The notes beneath the pieces are model-generated. The model was given only the letters and a program-made list of their open reading frames with translations, searched no databases and had not been told where the DNA came from. Shown piece after piece: positions 17,414-26,371 of a stretch of DNA of 59,667 nucleotides (within the stretch, counting starts at the first letter, position 1; each line of letters opens with the position of its first letter). The DNA lies in contig JAPYUT010000019.1 in assembly GCA_029940475.1 (NCBI GenBank), positions 1-59,667 of the forward strand, written 5' to 3'. The translations under genes and the position numbers were made by a program. The stretch is from Verrucomicrobiales bacterium (GTDB taxonomy: Bacteria; Verrucomicrobiota; Verrucomicrobiia; Verrucomicrobiales; DEV007).

Positions 17414-18886
17414 GTGACTATCATTGACCTAATTATCATTATTCCAATTCTCGCTGCCGTGGCGATTGGTTGTGGCGGTTCCGCCAGAGTATTGGCACTC
17501 GCAGCGGCCTGGGCAAACCTGCTCCTCGGGCTTGTCGTGTTTGTGACACTGGTCGCCAAAGGTGGTGACGAGATGCATTTTAAGAGTTCCTGGGTATTGC
17601 TCCATTCCCCTGAACTAACCCTTGGGTTTGCTGTTGATGGCATGAGCGGGGTGCTTGTGTTGCTTACTGTCATCGTGACCTTCTGTGCGGTCAGGGTATC
17701 CTCAGGGGATCTCGGCAAAGGAAGCGGGAAACTGTACTATATATCATTGTTGCTTATTGCCGCAGGTGCGCTCGGTGCGTTTTGCGCCACTGATCTTTTC
17801 TTTTTCTACGCATTTCACGAGCTTGCATTAATTCCAACTTTCCTGATGATAGGAATCTATGGGAATGGACGGGAAAAGGTTGCAACGGCCTGGAAGATTA
17901 CCATTTACCTCGGGGTGGGAAGTCTTATCCTGCTTGGCGGGCTAATTGCACTTTACGTCAGCCTTTCGCCGCCAGGTGCGCCGACTTTTGATATTGCAAA
18001 ACTGGCACCTTCTCCGGGTGAACATCCACTGAGTGCTGAAGTGCAGAAATGGATCTTTCTGCCCCTGCTTGTTGGCTTCGGGATCCTGGTTTCCCTGTTT
18101 CCGTTCCACAGTTGGGCAGCCCCTGCTTACGCGGCCGCTCCCACGCCGGTGGCAATGTTGCATGCCGGGGTTCTGAAAAAATTTGGTCTTTACGGGATGC
18201 TGCGTGTGGCTATGCCGCTGTTGCCGGAGGGGTTCGAGGCCTGGAAGGGGCTGTTACTTGTGCTGCTACTGGGGAATATCCTCTATGTTGGATTGGTCAC
18301 AATTTCGCAGCGTTACCTTGACCGGATGATTGGCAATTCCAGCGTGATGCATATGGGATACATCTTCCTGGGAATTGCCTGCTGCAACAGTATAGGATGG
18401 GGCGGGGCGGTATTGATGATGTTTGCCCATGGCATCTCGATTGCCCTGTTATTTGCCCTGTGCGGATCATTGCGAGAGCGCCTCGACACTCTGGAAATTT
18501 CGCGTCTCGGAGGACTTGGTGGAAGTATGCCTTTCCTGGCGGTGACTTTCGGGTTTGCCGCTTTCGCCTCGATCGGGCTTCCGGGCTTCGCCAATTTTGC
18601 CTCAGAGATCACTATTTTCTTTGCTGCCTTCAAGGATGCCGGGGAGATGGGTATACTACAGGTTGCTACCATACTGGCATTGTGGGGGGTTGTAATATCC
18701 GCTGTATATATGTTGCGTGCCTACAGGAGTATCTTTCAGGGGGAACTCATTGGAGAGCGTTACCCTGCTGACTTAGCTCAGTCGATGAGATTGCCGGTTG
18801 TTCTAATGATCGTGATACTGCTACTCACGGGATTTTTTCCGAATATTATCCTTAAACTTCTGCCGAACCTGTTCGAAGTCCTCTGA
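17414..18886 (+). CDS. nuoM: NADH-quinone oxidoreductase subunit M
   Basis: NuoM is the middle antiporter-like proton-pumping subunit (490 residues). FFFYAFHELALIPTFLMIGI has the key glutamate of the proton channel. FPFHSWAAPAYAAAPTPVAM then LHAGVLKKFGLYGMLR is the conserved broken-helix region, and NSSVMHMGYIFLG occurs later. The likely start is GTG 17414, about ten bases after nuoL. It precedes nuoN by four bases. Confidence 0.97.
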   Translation: MTIIDLIIIIPILAAVAIGCGGSARVLALAAAWANLLLGLVVFVTLVAKGGDEMHFKSSWVLLHSPELTLGFAVDGMSGVLVLLTVIVTFCAVRVSSGDLGKGSGKLYYISLLLIAAGALGAFCATDLFFFYAFHELALIPTFLMIGIYGNGREKVATAWKITIYLGVGSLILLGGLIALYVSLSPPGAPTFDIAKLAPSPGEHPLSAEVQKWIFLPLLVGFGILVSLFPFHSWAAPAYAAAPTPVAMLHAGVLKKFGLYGMLRVAMPLLPEGFEAWKGLLLVLLLGNILYVGLVTISQRYLDRMIGNSSVMHMGYIFLGIACCNSIGWGGAVLMMFAHGISIALLFALCGSLRERLDTLEISRLGGLGGSMPFLAVTFGFAAFASIGLPGFANFASEITIFFAAFKDAGEMGILQVATILALWGVVISAVYMLRAYRSIFQGELIGERYPADLAQSMRLPVVLMIVILLLTGFFPNIILKLLPNLFEVL

Positions 18887-18890
18887 TCTG

Positions 18891-20369
18891 ATGCTGCCCT
18901 ATTATCTAGAGATATGCGTTGTGGTGCTTGGCTCGCTGATGCTTTGTATGGAGCTTTTCGCGGGTCGGCGATCACGGGCTAAAATCGCCATGGTAGGAGT
19001 GGCAGGGCTTGGCGTGATATTCGCGTTACTGATGTTTGCGGTATGTTCGCCAGGAGAAGACCTGCAATATTGGGGAATTTACCATTTTGATAAGTGGGCG
19101 GCCTTTTACAAGGGCTTGGCATTGATTTCCACGTTGTTGGTATTGGTGATGGCACGTGAGTTTGCTCCGGTTTTTAAGCATTACACTTCGCAGGATGAAG
19201 AGAAATCCGGCATCGGGGAGTTTTATTGCCTGCCGATTTTCGTGTGTTCAGGGCTAATGTGGATGGCCTCAGCCAAGGATCTGGTTACTATTTTTGTATC
19301 ACTTGAACTGGTTACCATGGGTTTCTATGTGCTGGTGGCTTTCATGCGCCGGAATGTGGGTTCGCTGGAGGCAGGGGTGAAATATCTTATCCTCGGTGCT
19401 CTTTCAACCGGGTTTCTGGTCTATGGCATTGCCTGGACTTTCGGGGTGTCGGGAACCTTCAATCTCGAGGAACTCAGTGTTGTGTTGGCTGGCGATGACA
19501 TTCCCAGTGCGCCTGTGATGTTTGCATTTGCCCTGCTGATAGCTGGGATTGGTTTCAAGATTGCCGTGGTGCCGTTTCAAATATGGGTGCCCGATGTTTA
19601 CCAGGGGGCTGCAATGCCGGTTACCGCCTACCTGTCGGTTGCTTCCAAGGCTGCCGGGTTCATCGTGTTCCTGCGTGTTGTTGACCCGTTTTTGGCGGCT
19701 CCGTCAATCAGGGAACCTGCCATTTACCTGATGGTTTTCGTGACCTGTGCCACCTTGATTTACGGTAATCTTGCGGCGATTGCCCAAAAGAATATTAAGC
19801 GCCTCCTTGCGTATTCAAGCATTGCGCATGCGGGCTTTCTGCTGATGGCCCTGCCGGCATTGGGAGCGGCAGGCACCATAGCCGGTCCTGGCCCGGAGTC
19901 TGCGATCTCGTTTTACCTGGCCGGTTATCTTCTGATGACATTGCTTTGTTTCCTTGTCCTTACTGTCGTGAGGGTTGCCACGAATGGCGAAGACCTCACG
20001 GCGCTGGAGGGCTTGGGAAAACGTTCGCCTTTCCTTGCCTTCGCCATGCTTGTTGGGGTTGCATCCCTGGCGGGAATTCCATTGACGGTGGGATTCTTCG
20101 GCAAATTCTTCCTGTTTAATATAGCCATCCAGAATGCCATGCAGAACGGCTTGTGGATTGTCGTATTTCTGGCGGTTCTGGGTGCCGCCACAGGATTTTA
20201 CTACTACTTCAAGATCATCCGGGCGATGTATTGGGAGGGCTCTGTGAGTGAAGGTGAAGTTACCGGATTGAAAGTCGGCAGGTTGGCGATGTTGGCCATT
20301 ATACTTTTGGTGGTTGCGGTATTTTTCTTTGGTATTTTTCCGGCGCCGCTTCTTGGGTTGACCCTCTAG
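18891..20369 (+). CDS. nuoN: NADH-quinone oxidoreductase subunit N
   Basis: NuoN is the third antiporter-like subunit (492 residues). Signatures are TIFVSLELVTMGFYVLVAF and FKIAVVPFQIWVPDVYQGAA, followed by PVTAYLSVASKAAGF and AYSSIAHAGFLLM. The last helix ends just before the stop. It closes the nuo operon; no clear terminator follows in the 92-base gap before the two-component genes, so read-through is possible. Confidence 0.97.
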   Translation: MLPYYLEICVVVLGSLMLCMELFAGRRSRAKIAMVGVAGLGVIFALLMFAVCSPGEDLQYWGIYHFDKWAAFYKGLALISTLLVLVMAREFAPVFKHYTSQDEEKSGIGEFYCLPIFVCSGLMWMASAKDLVTIFVSLELVTMGFYVLVAFMRRNVGSLEAGVKYLILGALSTGFLVYGIAWTFGVSGTFNLEELSVVLAGDDIPSAPVMFAFALLIAGIGFKIAVVPFQIWVPDVYQGAAMPVTAYLSVASKAAGFIVFLRVVDPFLAAPSIREPAIYLMVFVTCATLIYGNLAAIAQKNIKRLLAYSSIAHAGFLLMALPALGAAGTIAGPGPESAISFYLAGYLLMTLLCFLVLTVVRVATNGEDLTALEGLGKRSPFLAFAMLVGVASLAGIPLTVGFFGKFFLFNIAIQNAMQNGLWIVVFLAVLGAATGFYYYFKIIRAMYWEGSVSEGEVTGLKVGRLAMLAIILLVVAVFFFGIFPAPLLGLTL

Positions 20370-20461
20370 AAAGCTCATCCGGAATCGGGACGGAAAGGGT
20401 ATTTTACTATTCTTGTTTCCTCATCGTTGTAATTTACTGGAGTCAGGGTTAGATATTCAGA

Positions 20462-21160
20462 GTGAAGATCTTGCTGGTCGAGGATGAGACGGAAATTGGT
20501 TCACTGGTCAGCGATGGACTGACTGCTGAGGGTTTTTCCGTGGATTACTGTGAAGATGGTGATTCAGGGATGGAGCATGCGACAACGAAATCCTATGATG
20601 CGGTAGTTCTGGACATTATGCTGCCGGGTAAAAGCGGCCTGGAGATCCTGAAGAAGTTGCGCGAGGGGCACAATAATGTGCCGGTGATCATCATTACCGC
20701 CCGCGGCGAAAGTGATGACCGTATCGAAGGCTTAAACCTCGGAGCTGACGATTATTTACCAAAACCGTTCTTTGTCGAGGAACTCGTGGCACGATTGCGG
20801 GCAATCTGGCGGCGTTCATCAGACAACGGAATGAGTTTACTGAGCATTGGAACCCTGTCAGCCAACCTGATGAGCCGCGAAGTCATGCGCTCGGGCAAGA
20901 AAATTGACATGACTCCGAAGGAGTTTTCATTATTGGCGTTCCTTATGCGTTCTCCGGGTCGTGTACTCACTCGCAGCCAGATCCTTGAACAGGTATGGGG
21001 TTACCATTTTGACCCGGGCACCAACCTTGTGGATGTCTACATCAGGCGCTTGCGAACAAAGATCGATATTGATGGGGAGATTCCTCTTATTGGAACCCTT
21101 CGCGGCGTTGGTTACCGGATGATCGACCCGGATAACTTGGAATCGACCAGGAAGGGCTAG
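20462..21160 (+). CDS. OmpR/PhoB-family response regulator
   Basis: The 232-residue regulator has a receiver domain (about 1-120) with acidic residues VEDE, phospho-acceptor Asp51 in VVLDIMLPGKSG, a conserved threonine in IIITARG and a lysine in LPKPF. A winged-helix DNA-binding domain follows (about 130-225), ending in LIGTLRGVGYRM. The start is GTG 20462. It is three bases upstream of its histidine kinase, and the pair resembles CusR/CusS-like systems. The signal and targets are not visible. It lies directly after nuoN on the same strand. Confidence 0.93.
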   Translation: MKILLVEDETEIGSLVSDGLTAEGFSVDYCEDGDSGMEHATTKSYDAVVLDIMLPGKSGLEILKKLREGHNNVPVIIITARGESDDRIEGLNLGADDYLPKPFFVEELVARLRAIWRRSSDNGMSLLSIGTLSANLMSREVMRSGKKIDMTPKEFSLLAFLMRSPGRVLTRSQILEQVWGYHFDPGTNLVDVYIRRLRTKIDIDGEIPLIGTLRGVGYRMIDPDNLESTRKG

Positions 21161-21163
21161 TCC

Positions 21164-22537
21164 GTGGCGTTTTCATTCCGTCTCAGGATTGCGCTGTGGT
21201 CGGCTCTTTTGTCGGGCATTGTCTTGCTGATTTTTTTTGGGGTCACTGCGTTAATGGTGTTTGATAGCCTGCGCAAGGAAGTGGATGACAAGCTTCTGAT
21301 ATTTACTCAGCAATATGCCCTTAATGCGCGAGACATGGATGAGGCAAGGGTTCCGCAGTTGCAGCAGGTGGCGACATTAGGCGCGGAGCGCGACGAGGGA
21401 CGTCTGATAGAACTGGTGGACGCGGCGGGTAAGCGGAAATACAAGGAACCCGGATGGCCTGATCCTGGTGCCGAGATAAAATATCTGGAAGAGGGTATGG
21501 TGGAGACCATCAGATACAACGATGGATCATGGCGGGTGATGAGCAGGACCTTCGATCGTTATCGGGTGCGGATGGCGATTGATCTCGTCGAAATTCGCGA
21601 TGAAGTGTGGAAAATGGTCCAGAGTTTCCTGAAGGCATTGCCGTTTGCGCTGGTTTTTATCGGCGCCGGCTCCTGGTGGGTGGCAGGGAGGGCGGTGAAA
21701 CCAATTCAGAAAATCATTGCTACCGCGGAGCATATCACGCCGGAGGGGCTTTCTGAACGTATTGAGGGGGTGGAATCACATGACGAGCTTGGCAGGTTGG
21801 CGCGTGTATTGAACCGTATGATGGAGCGCATTGAAGTGGCCTTCCACCAGACCAGGAGGTTTAGTGCTGACGCATCGCATGAGCTTCGGACACCGCTGGC
21901 GGTAATGCAGGGCAAGATCGAGGCTGCTCTACAGGAAGATGGGCGCAGCAATCGCGATAAAGAGACACTTGCCGAGTTATTAGGCAGGGTCGGGCAATTG
22001 CGTTCAATTATTGACAGCCTGCTGATGCTGTCGCGTTCGGATGCGGGGAGTTTGACAATGGATCGTGGCAAGTTGGATTTGTATGAGGTTATGGCTGATG
22101 TCACAGAGGATGCCGAGATCATTGCCAGTGATGAGGGAATTTCATTGGCGACTGTTTCCTGTCCGGCAGGAACGCAGGTGAATGGTGACGGGCGTCTGTT
22201 GAGATTGGCGATATCAAACCTGCTGACTAATGCGGTTAAATATAATGTCACTGAACGAGGTGAGATCAGCAGTGAGGTTTGTATCAAGGAGGGTTTCTGC
22301 GAAATAGTGATAACAAATACCGGACCGCAGATCAGTGAGGAAAACAGGGAGCGTATTTTTGAACGTTTCTATAGAGGGGACCCGGCACGAGGTGCTGCGA
22401 AGCGGGGGTTTGGACTGGGGTTGAGCTTATCGCGGGTAATTGCAAGTGCGCATGGCGGAAAACTTGAATTATTGAGCTCAAGGGAAGGCCGGAATTCTTT
22501 TTTAATGACCCTCCCGATTGTTGAAGGATCTGGGTGA
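21164..22537 (+). CDS. sensor histidine kinase (partner of the preceding regulator)
   Basis: The 457-residue membrane kinase has an N-terminal helix (about 7-33), a periplasmic sensor of roughly 120 residues and a second helix (about 155-177). A HAMP linker follows, then a HisKA domain with phospho-acceptor His239 in FSADASHELRTPL. The ATPase domain has an N box (LLRLAISNLLTNAVKYN), a G1-like TNTGPQIS, a FERFYRGD F box and a GFGLGLSLSR G2 box. The start is GTG 21164. The architecture is that of the CusS/QseC group, but the ligand cannot be read from sequence. Confidence 0.92.
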   Translation: MAFSFRLRIALWSALLSGIVLLIFFGVTALMVFDSLRKEVDDKLLIFTQQYALNARDMDEARVPQLQQVATLGAERDEGRLIELVDAAGKRKYKEPGWPDPGAEIKYLEEGMVETIRYNDGSWRVMSRTFDRYRVRMAIDLVEIRDEVWKMVQSFLKALPFALVFIGAGSWWVAGRAVKPIQKIIATAEHITPEGLSERIEGVESHDELGRLARVLNRMMERIEVAFHQTRRFSADASHELRTPLAVMQGKIEAALQEDGRSNRDKETLAELLGRVGQLRSIIDSLLMLSRSDAGSLTMDRGKLDLYEVMADVTEDAEIIASDEGISLATVSCPAGTQVNGDGRLLRLAISNLLTNAVKYNVTERGEISSEVCIKEGFCEIVITNTGPQISEENRERIFERFYRGDPARGAAKRGFGLGLSLSRVIASAHGGKLELLSSREGRNSFLMTLPIVEGSG

Positions 22538-22567
22538 GAAGCGAAGAATCACACTGTTAACTAATAA

Positions 22568-22599
22568 GAACCTCATGGTTGCGGCTTGTGGTGAGGTTC
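22568..22599 (+). repeat. perfect 8-bp inverted repeat upstream of the uridylyltransferase gene
   Basis: GAACCTCA (22568-22575) and TGAGGTTC (22592-22599) can form a stem with a 16-nt loop in the 78-base gap between the kinase and the next gene. No T tract follows, so termination is unproven; it might be a leader structure, as it ends 17 bases before the next start codon. Confidence 0.35.
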
Positions 22600-22615
22600 C
22601 TGTGGATATCATAAG

Positions 22616-24019
22616 ATGAGCAAAGAAGATGTGACGCCTGTCGATAAGATGCGGAGAGCTGGGATTTCTGAGGCGTCAGTTGCAGCCTTTGAGCGGACTT
22701 ATCGTTTTTTGTGTTCGGGGGAACGAACGAACATCCCGGAAAATATGATTGAACCGATTAGTGACATAACCGGTTACGGCGCATTGGCGGCACCCGAGGA
22801 GAATCTCATGGGAGCACTCCTTGAAAAGACTGTTGTTATCAAGTTAAACGGAGGTCTTGGCACAAGCATGGGTCTGCAGCAGGCAAAATCCCTCCTTCAA
22901 GTTCGCGATGATCTTACCTTCCTGGACCTGATTGCCCGCCAGGTTCTTACAATGCGCAGGAGACACGGCAGAACCGTGAGGTTTCTCCTGATGAACAGTT
23001 TCTCGACGAGCAAGGATTCATTGTCATTGCTTTCGAGGTATCCCGGGCTGGGTGGTAGTGATGGCTTTGAAATTCTACAAGGCCGAGTACCAAAGATCGA
23101 TGCAGCTAACCTCAAAGCCGTCAGTTATCCTGACAATCCTCGACTTGAGTGGTGCCCCCCCGGGCACGGTGATCTTTTCCCTGCCCTGATAAGCAGCGAC
23201 TGGCTTGATCGATTGCTTGAACAGGGTGTGAGATATGCATTTATATCCAATTGCGACAACCTCGGCGCGACACTGGACTTTAGATTGCTTAATGTATTTG
23301 CGGGGAGTGATATGCCGGTAATGATGGAAGTAACTCCCCGCTGTGAAGCGGATAAGAAAGGCGGACATGTCGCCCGGTTAAAGGATGGAGGAGGATTGGT
23401 GTTGAGGGAGTCGAGCCAGTGTAGCGAGGCGGATATTGATCAATTCGAGGATATTAGCCGCCATCAGTTTTTTAACACCAATAATCTTTGGCTGCGGCTT
23501 GATTTATTAAAGAGCAGGATGGAGGCGTCAGGCGGGGTGTTACCTCTCCCTGTAATTGTAAACAGGAAAACCGTAGATCCCCGTGATGCAGATACATTTC
23601 CGGTGATCCAGCTGGAAACAGCAATGGGAGCTGCCATAGAATGTTTCGATAAGGCAGGATTGGTGGTGGTTTCACGTTCACGTTTTGCGCCGGTAAAAAC
23701 CTGCGATGATCTATTCGCGCTGCGTTCCGATGCGTATGTCATGAGTGAGGATTCGCAGCTCAAGTTGGCTCCTGAGCGCAATGGCAATCCTCCGATAGTG
23801 GATTTAGACAAGAAATATTATAAGCATGCAGAGTATGTCGGACTTGCGACTTCCAGGGGTGTGCCTTCCCTGGTTAAATGTGAACGGCTGGAGGTGAGCG
23901 GCCAGGTGCGCTTTGAAGTCGACACGACGTTTTCAGGTTGGGTAAAGCTCAGTAACTCCGGTTCTCAAGAGGCGGTGTTACCGTCAGGTTTTTATGCTAA
24001 TGAAACGGTGATTCTCTAG
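22616..24019 (+). CDS. UTP-glucose-1-phosphate uridylyltransferase, UGP2 (eukaryote-like) type
   Basis: The 467-residue enzyme would make UDP-glucose from UTP and glucose-1-phosphate in the cytosol. KTVVIKLNGGLGTSMG near residue 70 is the nucleotide-binding loop of the UDPGP family. MNSFSTSKDS, SNCDNLGATLD and a late FAPVKTCDDLFALRSD are equally characteristic. This is the long UGP2 type, unrelated in sequence to bacterial GalU. Occurrence in Verrucomicrobiota is known, so it need not indicate recent transfer. A closely related UDP-sugar pyrophosphorylase specificity cannot be excluded. Confidence 0.93.
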   Translation: MSKEDVTPVDKMRRAGISEASVAAFERTYRFLCSGERTNIPENMIEPISDITGYGALAAPEENLMGALLEKTVVIKLNGGLGTSMGLQQAKSLLQVRDDLTFLDLIARQVLTMRRRHGRTVRFLLMNSFSTSKDSLSLLSRYPGLGGSDGFEILQGRVPKIDAANLKAVSYPDNPRLEWCPPGHGDLFPALISSDWLDRLLEQGVRYAFISNCDNLGATLDFRLLNVFAGSDMPVMMEVTPRCEADKKGGHVARLKDGGGLVLRESSQCSEADIDQFEDISRHQFFNTNNLWLRLDLLKSRMEASGGVLPLPVIVNRKTVDPRDADTFPVIQLETAMGAAIECFDKAGLVVVSRSRFAPVKTCDDLFALRSDAYVMSEDSQLKLAPERNGNPPIVDLDKKYYKHAEYVGLATSRGVPSLVKCERLEVSGQVRFEVDTTFSGWVKLSNSGSQEAVLPSGFYANETVIL

Positions 24020-24142
24020 ATTTCTTTACCGTCATATCAAGCCATCCCTGAAGGAGTGATGGTCCAGCAGCAAGGAGCCTGTCATGAAAGAGCGGCGATA
24101 ATGATGATTTCCCGGAACATTTTGGTTGTAGCCAAGGGGGAA

Positions 24143-24171
24143 TTGATTCTTTGCAGAGGTGCTTATATAGT
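24143..24171 (+). promoter_or_regulatory. sigma70-type promoter before the SGNH-like gene
   Basis: TTGATT (24143-24148) and TATAGT (24166-24171) are spaced by 17 bases. Transcription would start near 24178, leaving a leader of only about 27 bases before ATG 24205. The promoter placement also excludes an upstream in-frame TTG at 24151 as the start of the gene. Confidence 0.5.
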
Positions 24172-24193
24172 CGCCGAGGAGGAAGGACAAGTA

Positions 24194-24208
24194 ATGACTA
24201 CCGGATGA
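24194..24208 (+). CDS. four-codon leader ORF coupled to the SGNH-like gene
   Basis: ATG ACT ACC GGA TGA encodes Met-Thr-Thr-Gly. A good Shine-Dalgarno sequence (GAGGAAGGA, ending seven bases before the ATG) precedes it. Its stop overlaps the start of the next gene as ATGA (24205-24208). The downstream gene has no Shine-Dalgarno sequence of its own, so it may be translated by reinitiation. The functional reading is inference. Confidence 0.4.
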   Translation: MTTG

Positions 24209-25323
24209 AAATCTTAAAGCTAATATTTGTCGGTGTGATTGCTCTGGCATTGATTGTGGAACTGGGTATCCGGCTGTTTTCCCCTGTTCCGATGGAGCCG
24301 GGAGCCACTATCCTGCTTACCAATGAGATTTCGGGTTTTAAACCCAGTGTCCGGTTCAGCTATGACGGTGATCAGTTGCGCAAGCTGGGCTGGAGTGACA
24401 GTCGTCAATCGGAGAACTTACGGGTGCTTTGTTTCGGTGGGAATGCCACAACTTCCATTCTTCAGAGAAGTGAGGACACTTGGTGGGGAGTGCTTGCCAG
24501 TGAACTCTCGACACAAATGGGGGAGAAGGTGGAGGTGGCGGCACTGGCACACAGTCCGCGCGGGCAAATTCTTCCTGCGCTGGTAAAAGCGGAGGCGCTG
24601 CTGGAAAAATATGAGGTGGATTTGATTATTTGTTGCTTTGGATTTGGCGATGCAATGGGCTTCTATGGTGACTATATATACGATCCCGGCAAGCTTGATG
24701 GACTGAGGATGAATAAGCCCTCAGGTTTCAAATACTCGCTGGCAAAGGCATCCCATATCCTGCGCATGATTCGTAACAGCAGAACCAGGAAATTTCTGAG
24801 GAATAGGCAGGAGCCGTTTACTGAACCAAATTATCTCAAGAAACAAATCCTCCTGCGCAAGAATTACTGTAACCAACTTCCGCTAAGGGAAGGTATAATA
24901 CGCGTGATGCGTACAGGGGATGATCCCATTAGGGAGTATGTCGACGGGATAAGAGGATTTATTTCTTTAGCCGAGAACAAGGGAGCTCAATTACTCGTGA
25001 TGGAAGAGTCAACGGTCTATGGCTCAGAGTTTTCCAATTTAAAAGATGATCTGGCAGCGCCAATGTTCTTTCCCCGTCTACCTAAGCAGGGGGAGGGGTA
25101 TCAGGTCAGCCTTCTTGCAGTGGCACAGGAATTGCGGCGATTTTTCGATGAAGGCAGACGTGAGTGCGGCCAGGCAGGTGTTCCATGGCTTAATGCCCAG
25201 GCTGGAGCCCCCCCCTTTGAAGATTATTTTGCCAGTGAGACTTACCTTACAGACAAGGGCTCGAGCGCGATGGCCTTGAGGATACTTGCCCCGGTGCTCC
25301 AGATATTGAAACCGACGAAATGA
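24205..25323 (+). CDS. membrane-anchored SGNH-hydrolase-like protein, catalytic residues apparently replaced
   Basis: The 372-residue protein has a single N-terminal signal anchor (about 3-25). A Rossmann-like SGNH fold is suggested by NLRVLCFGG at 71-79 and LIICCFGFGDAMGF. In active GDSL/SGNH enzymes the first block is GDS(x)T; here it is GGNATT, with no serine nucleophile. The last block, normally D-x-x-H, reads DKGS (Asp350, Ser353), so the catalytic histidine is missing as well. It could be a binding or scaffolding relative used in cell-envelope polysaccharide modification. Family assignment rests on pattern alone. Confidence 0.6.
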   Translation: MKILKLIFVGVIALALIVELGIRLFSPVPMEPGATILLTNEISGFKPSVRFSYDGDQLRKLGWSDSRQSENLRVLCFGGNATTSILQRSEDTWWGVLASELSTQMGEKVEVAALAHSPRGQILPALVKAEALLEKYEVDLIICCFGFGDAMGFYGDYIYDPGKLDGLRMNKPSGFKYSLAKASHILRMIRNSRTRKFLRNRQEPFTEPNYLKKQILLRKNYCNQLPLREGIIRVMRTGDDPIREYVDGIRGFISLAENKGAQLLVMEESTVYGSEFSNLKDDLAAPMFFPRLPKQGEGYQVSLLAVAQELRRFFDEGRRECGQAGVPWLNAQAGAPPFEDYFASETYLTDKGSSAMALRILAPVLQILKPTK

Positions 25324-25453
25324 GCACTCTCACAGGATGAAGCTCAAAATGGTTGTGTTTAGCCTAGGTACGTGCTAACACAAGGGTCCCCGGCGTGATG
25401 ATGTGCTGATTATGCAAGCTTTCATACAGGAGCTGTACAAGCTACCAGCAGGG

Positions 25454-25475
25454 TGATACGAACCTGATACGAACC
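25454..25475 (+). repeat. tandem 11-bp direct repeat upstream of exbB
   Basis: TGATACGAACC occurs twice head to tail (25454-25464 and 25465-25475), ending 27 bases before the exbB start codon. One repeat per helical turn is a geometry seen in operators for cooperative binding. A slipped duplication without function is the alternative. Confidence 0.5.
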
Positions 25476-25502
25476 GAATTTTTTCCAGAAATAGAAAATC
25501 CG

Positions 25503-26342
25503 ATGATTAAAACCTCCTCTTTCCAAGCTCAGGCCCAGTTTCGGCGGCATTTCTTCCTCTTTTCCTTGTTGTTAAGCGGTATTGGTTTTTTGTTTTATGG
25601 AGTTCCCGAGTTGCTCGCACAGGCTGCTCCTGATGTCCTTGCGGATGGAGATGACGATGGACCGGCGACCATGTTTGATAATGTCAAGCAGGCGGGATTA
25701 TGGATGGTGCCATTGGTCATTGCATCGATTGCCATGGTGGCGCTCATTGTCTATAACTTCATTCAGCTTACCACTGCAAAGTTTAAGCCGGAGGATTTGA
25801 AAATGGCGTTGCTCGATCACATGGCAAATTGCCGGGTTCGCAGCGCAATCGAAGTGTCCTCAACAAGCCCGACTTATCTGGGACGGATGATGGCCAGTGC
25901 CCTTCCGAACGTTGACGCGACGGATCCTGATACCCTGGGAAGAGAGGGTGTGGAAGATGCCGTGGCTGAATTCACAATTCGTGAGAACCGCATGCATATG
26001 ACCTGGATTGGCTATCTTGGTGTGATCGGTCAGATTGCACCCATGCTCGGGCTGCTGGGTACTGTTGTGGGTATGATGGGGGCATTCAACACCATTGGAA
26101 CCCAGGGGCAGGCTGATCCCTCAGCACTGGCAGAGGATATAGGGCTTGCCATGATAACCACGGCATCAGGACTGATCATTGCCATTCCGTCGGTGTTCTT
26201 CTTTTTCTTCCTGCGTAACCGCTTCAATGGGCTGGTGGCCGGCTGCCACCAGGACATGTCAGATATGCTGGATGCCAGCCATCAGGCAGTAAATGCGGAT
26301 CAGGCAATGGCCAAGATTCCGGAAGGGTTGCAGGCAGGCTAG
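25503..26342 (+). CDS. MotA/TolQ/ExbB proton-channel family protein
   Basis: The 279-residue inner-membrane protein would form the proton channel of a Tol/Exb-type motor. An N-terminal hydrophobic stretch (about 18-40) resembles a signal peptide, an extension seen in many PVC and Bacteroidetes ExbB proteins. A helix follows at about 66-88, then the conserved GVIGQIAPMLGLLGTVVGMMGAF and AEDIGLAMITTASGLIIAIPSVFFFFFLRNR helices (about 175-240). Two ExbD genes follow at once, 29 and 17 bases apart, so the three form a unit. No TonB or TolA homologue is adjacent. Confidence 0.92.
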   Translation: MIKTSSFQAQAQFRRHFFLFSLLLSGIGFLFYGVPELLAQAAPDVLADGDDDGPATMFDNVKQAGLWMVPLVIASIAMVALIVYNFIQLTTAKFKPEDLKMALLDHMANCRVRSAIEVSSTSPTYLGRMMASALPNVDATDPDTLGREGVEDAVAEFTIRENRMHMTWIGYLGVIGQIAPMLGLLGTVVGMMGAFNTIGTQGQADPSALAEDIGLAMITTASGLIIAIPSVFFFFFLRNRFNGLVAGCHQDMSDMLDASHQAVNADQAMAKIPEGLQAG

Positions 26343-26371
26343 CGTGTTCTGCACGTATAACTTGTTGAACA

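Noticed and set aside
22568..22599. Inverted repeat read as an intrinsic terminator after the histidine kinase
   Set aside because: No T tract follows the stem on the plus strand, so it is listed only as a repeat.
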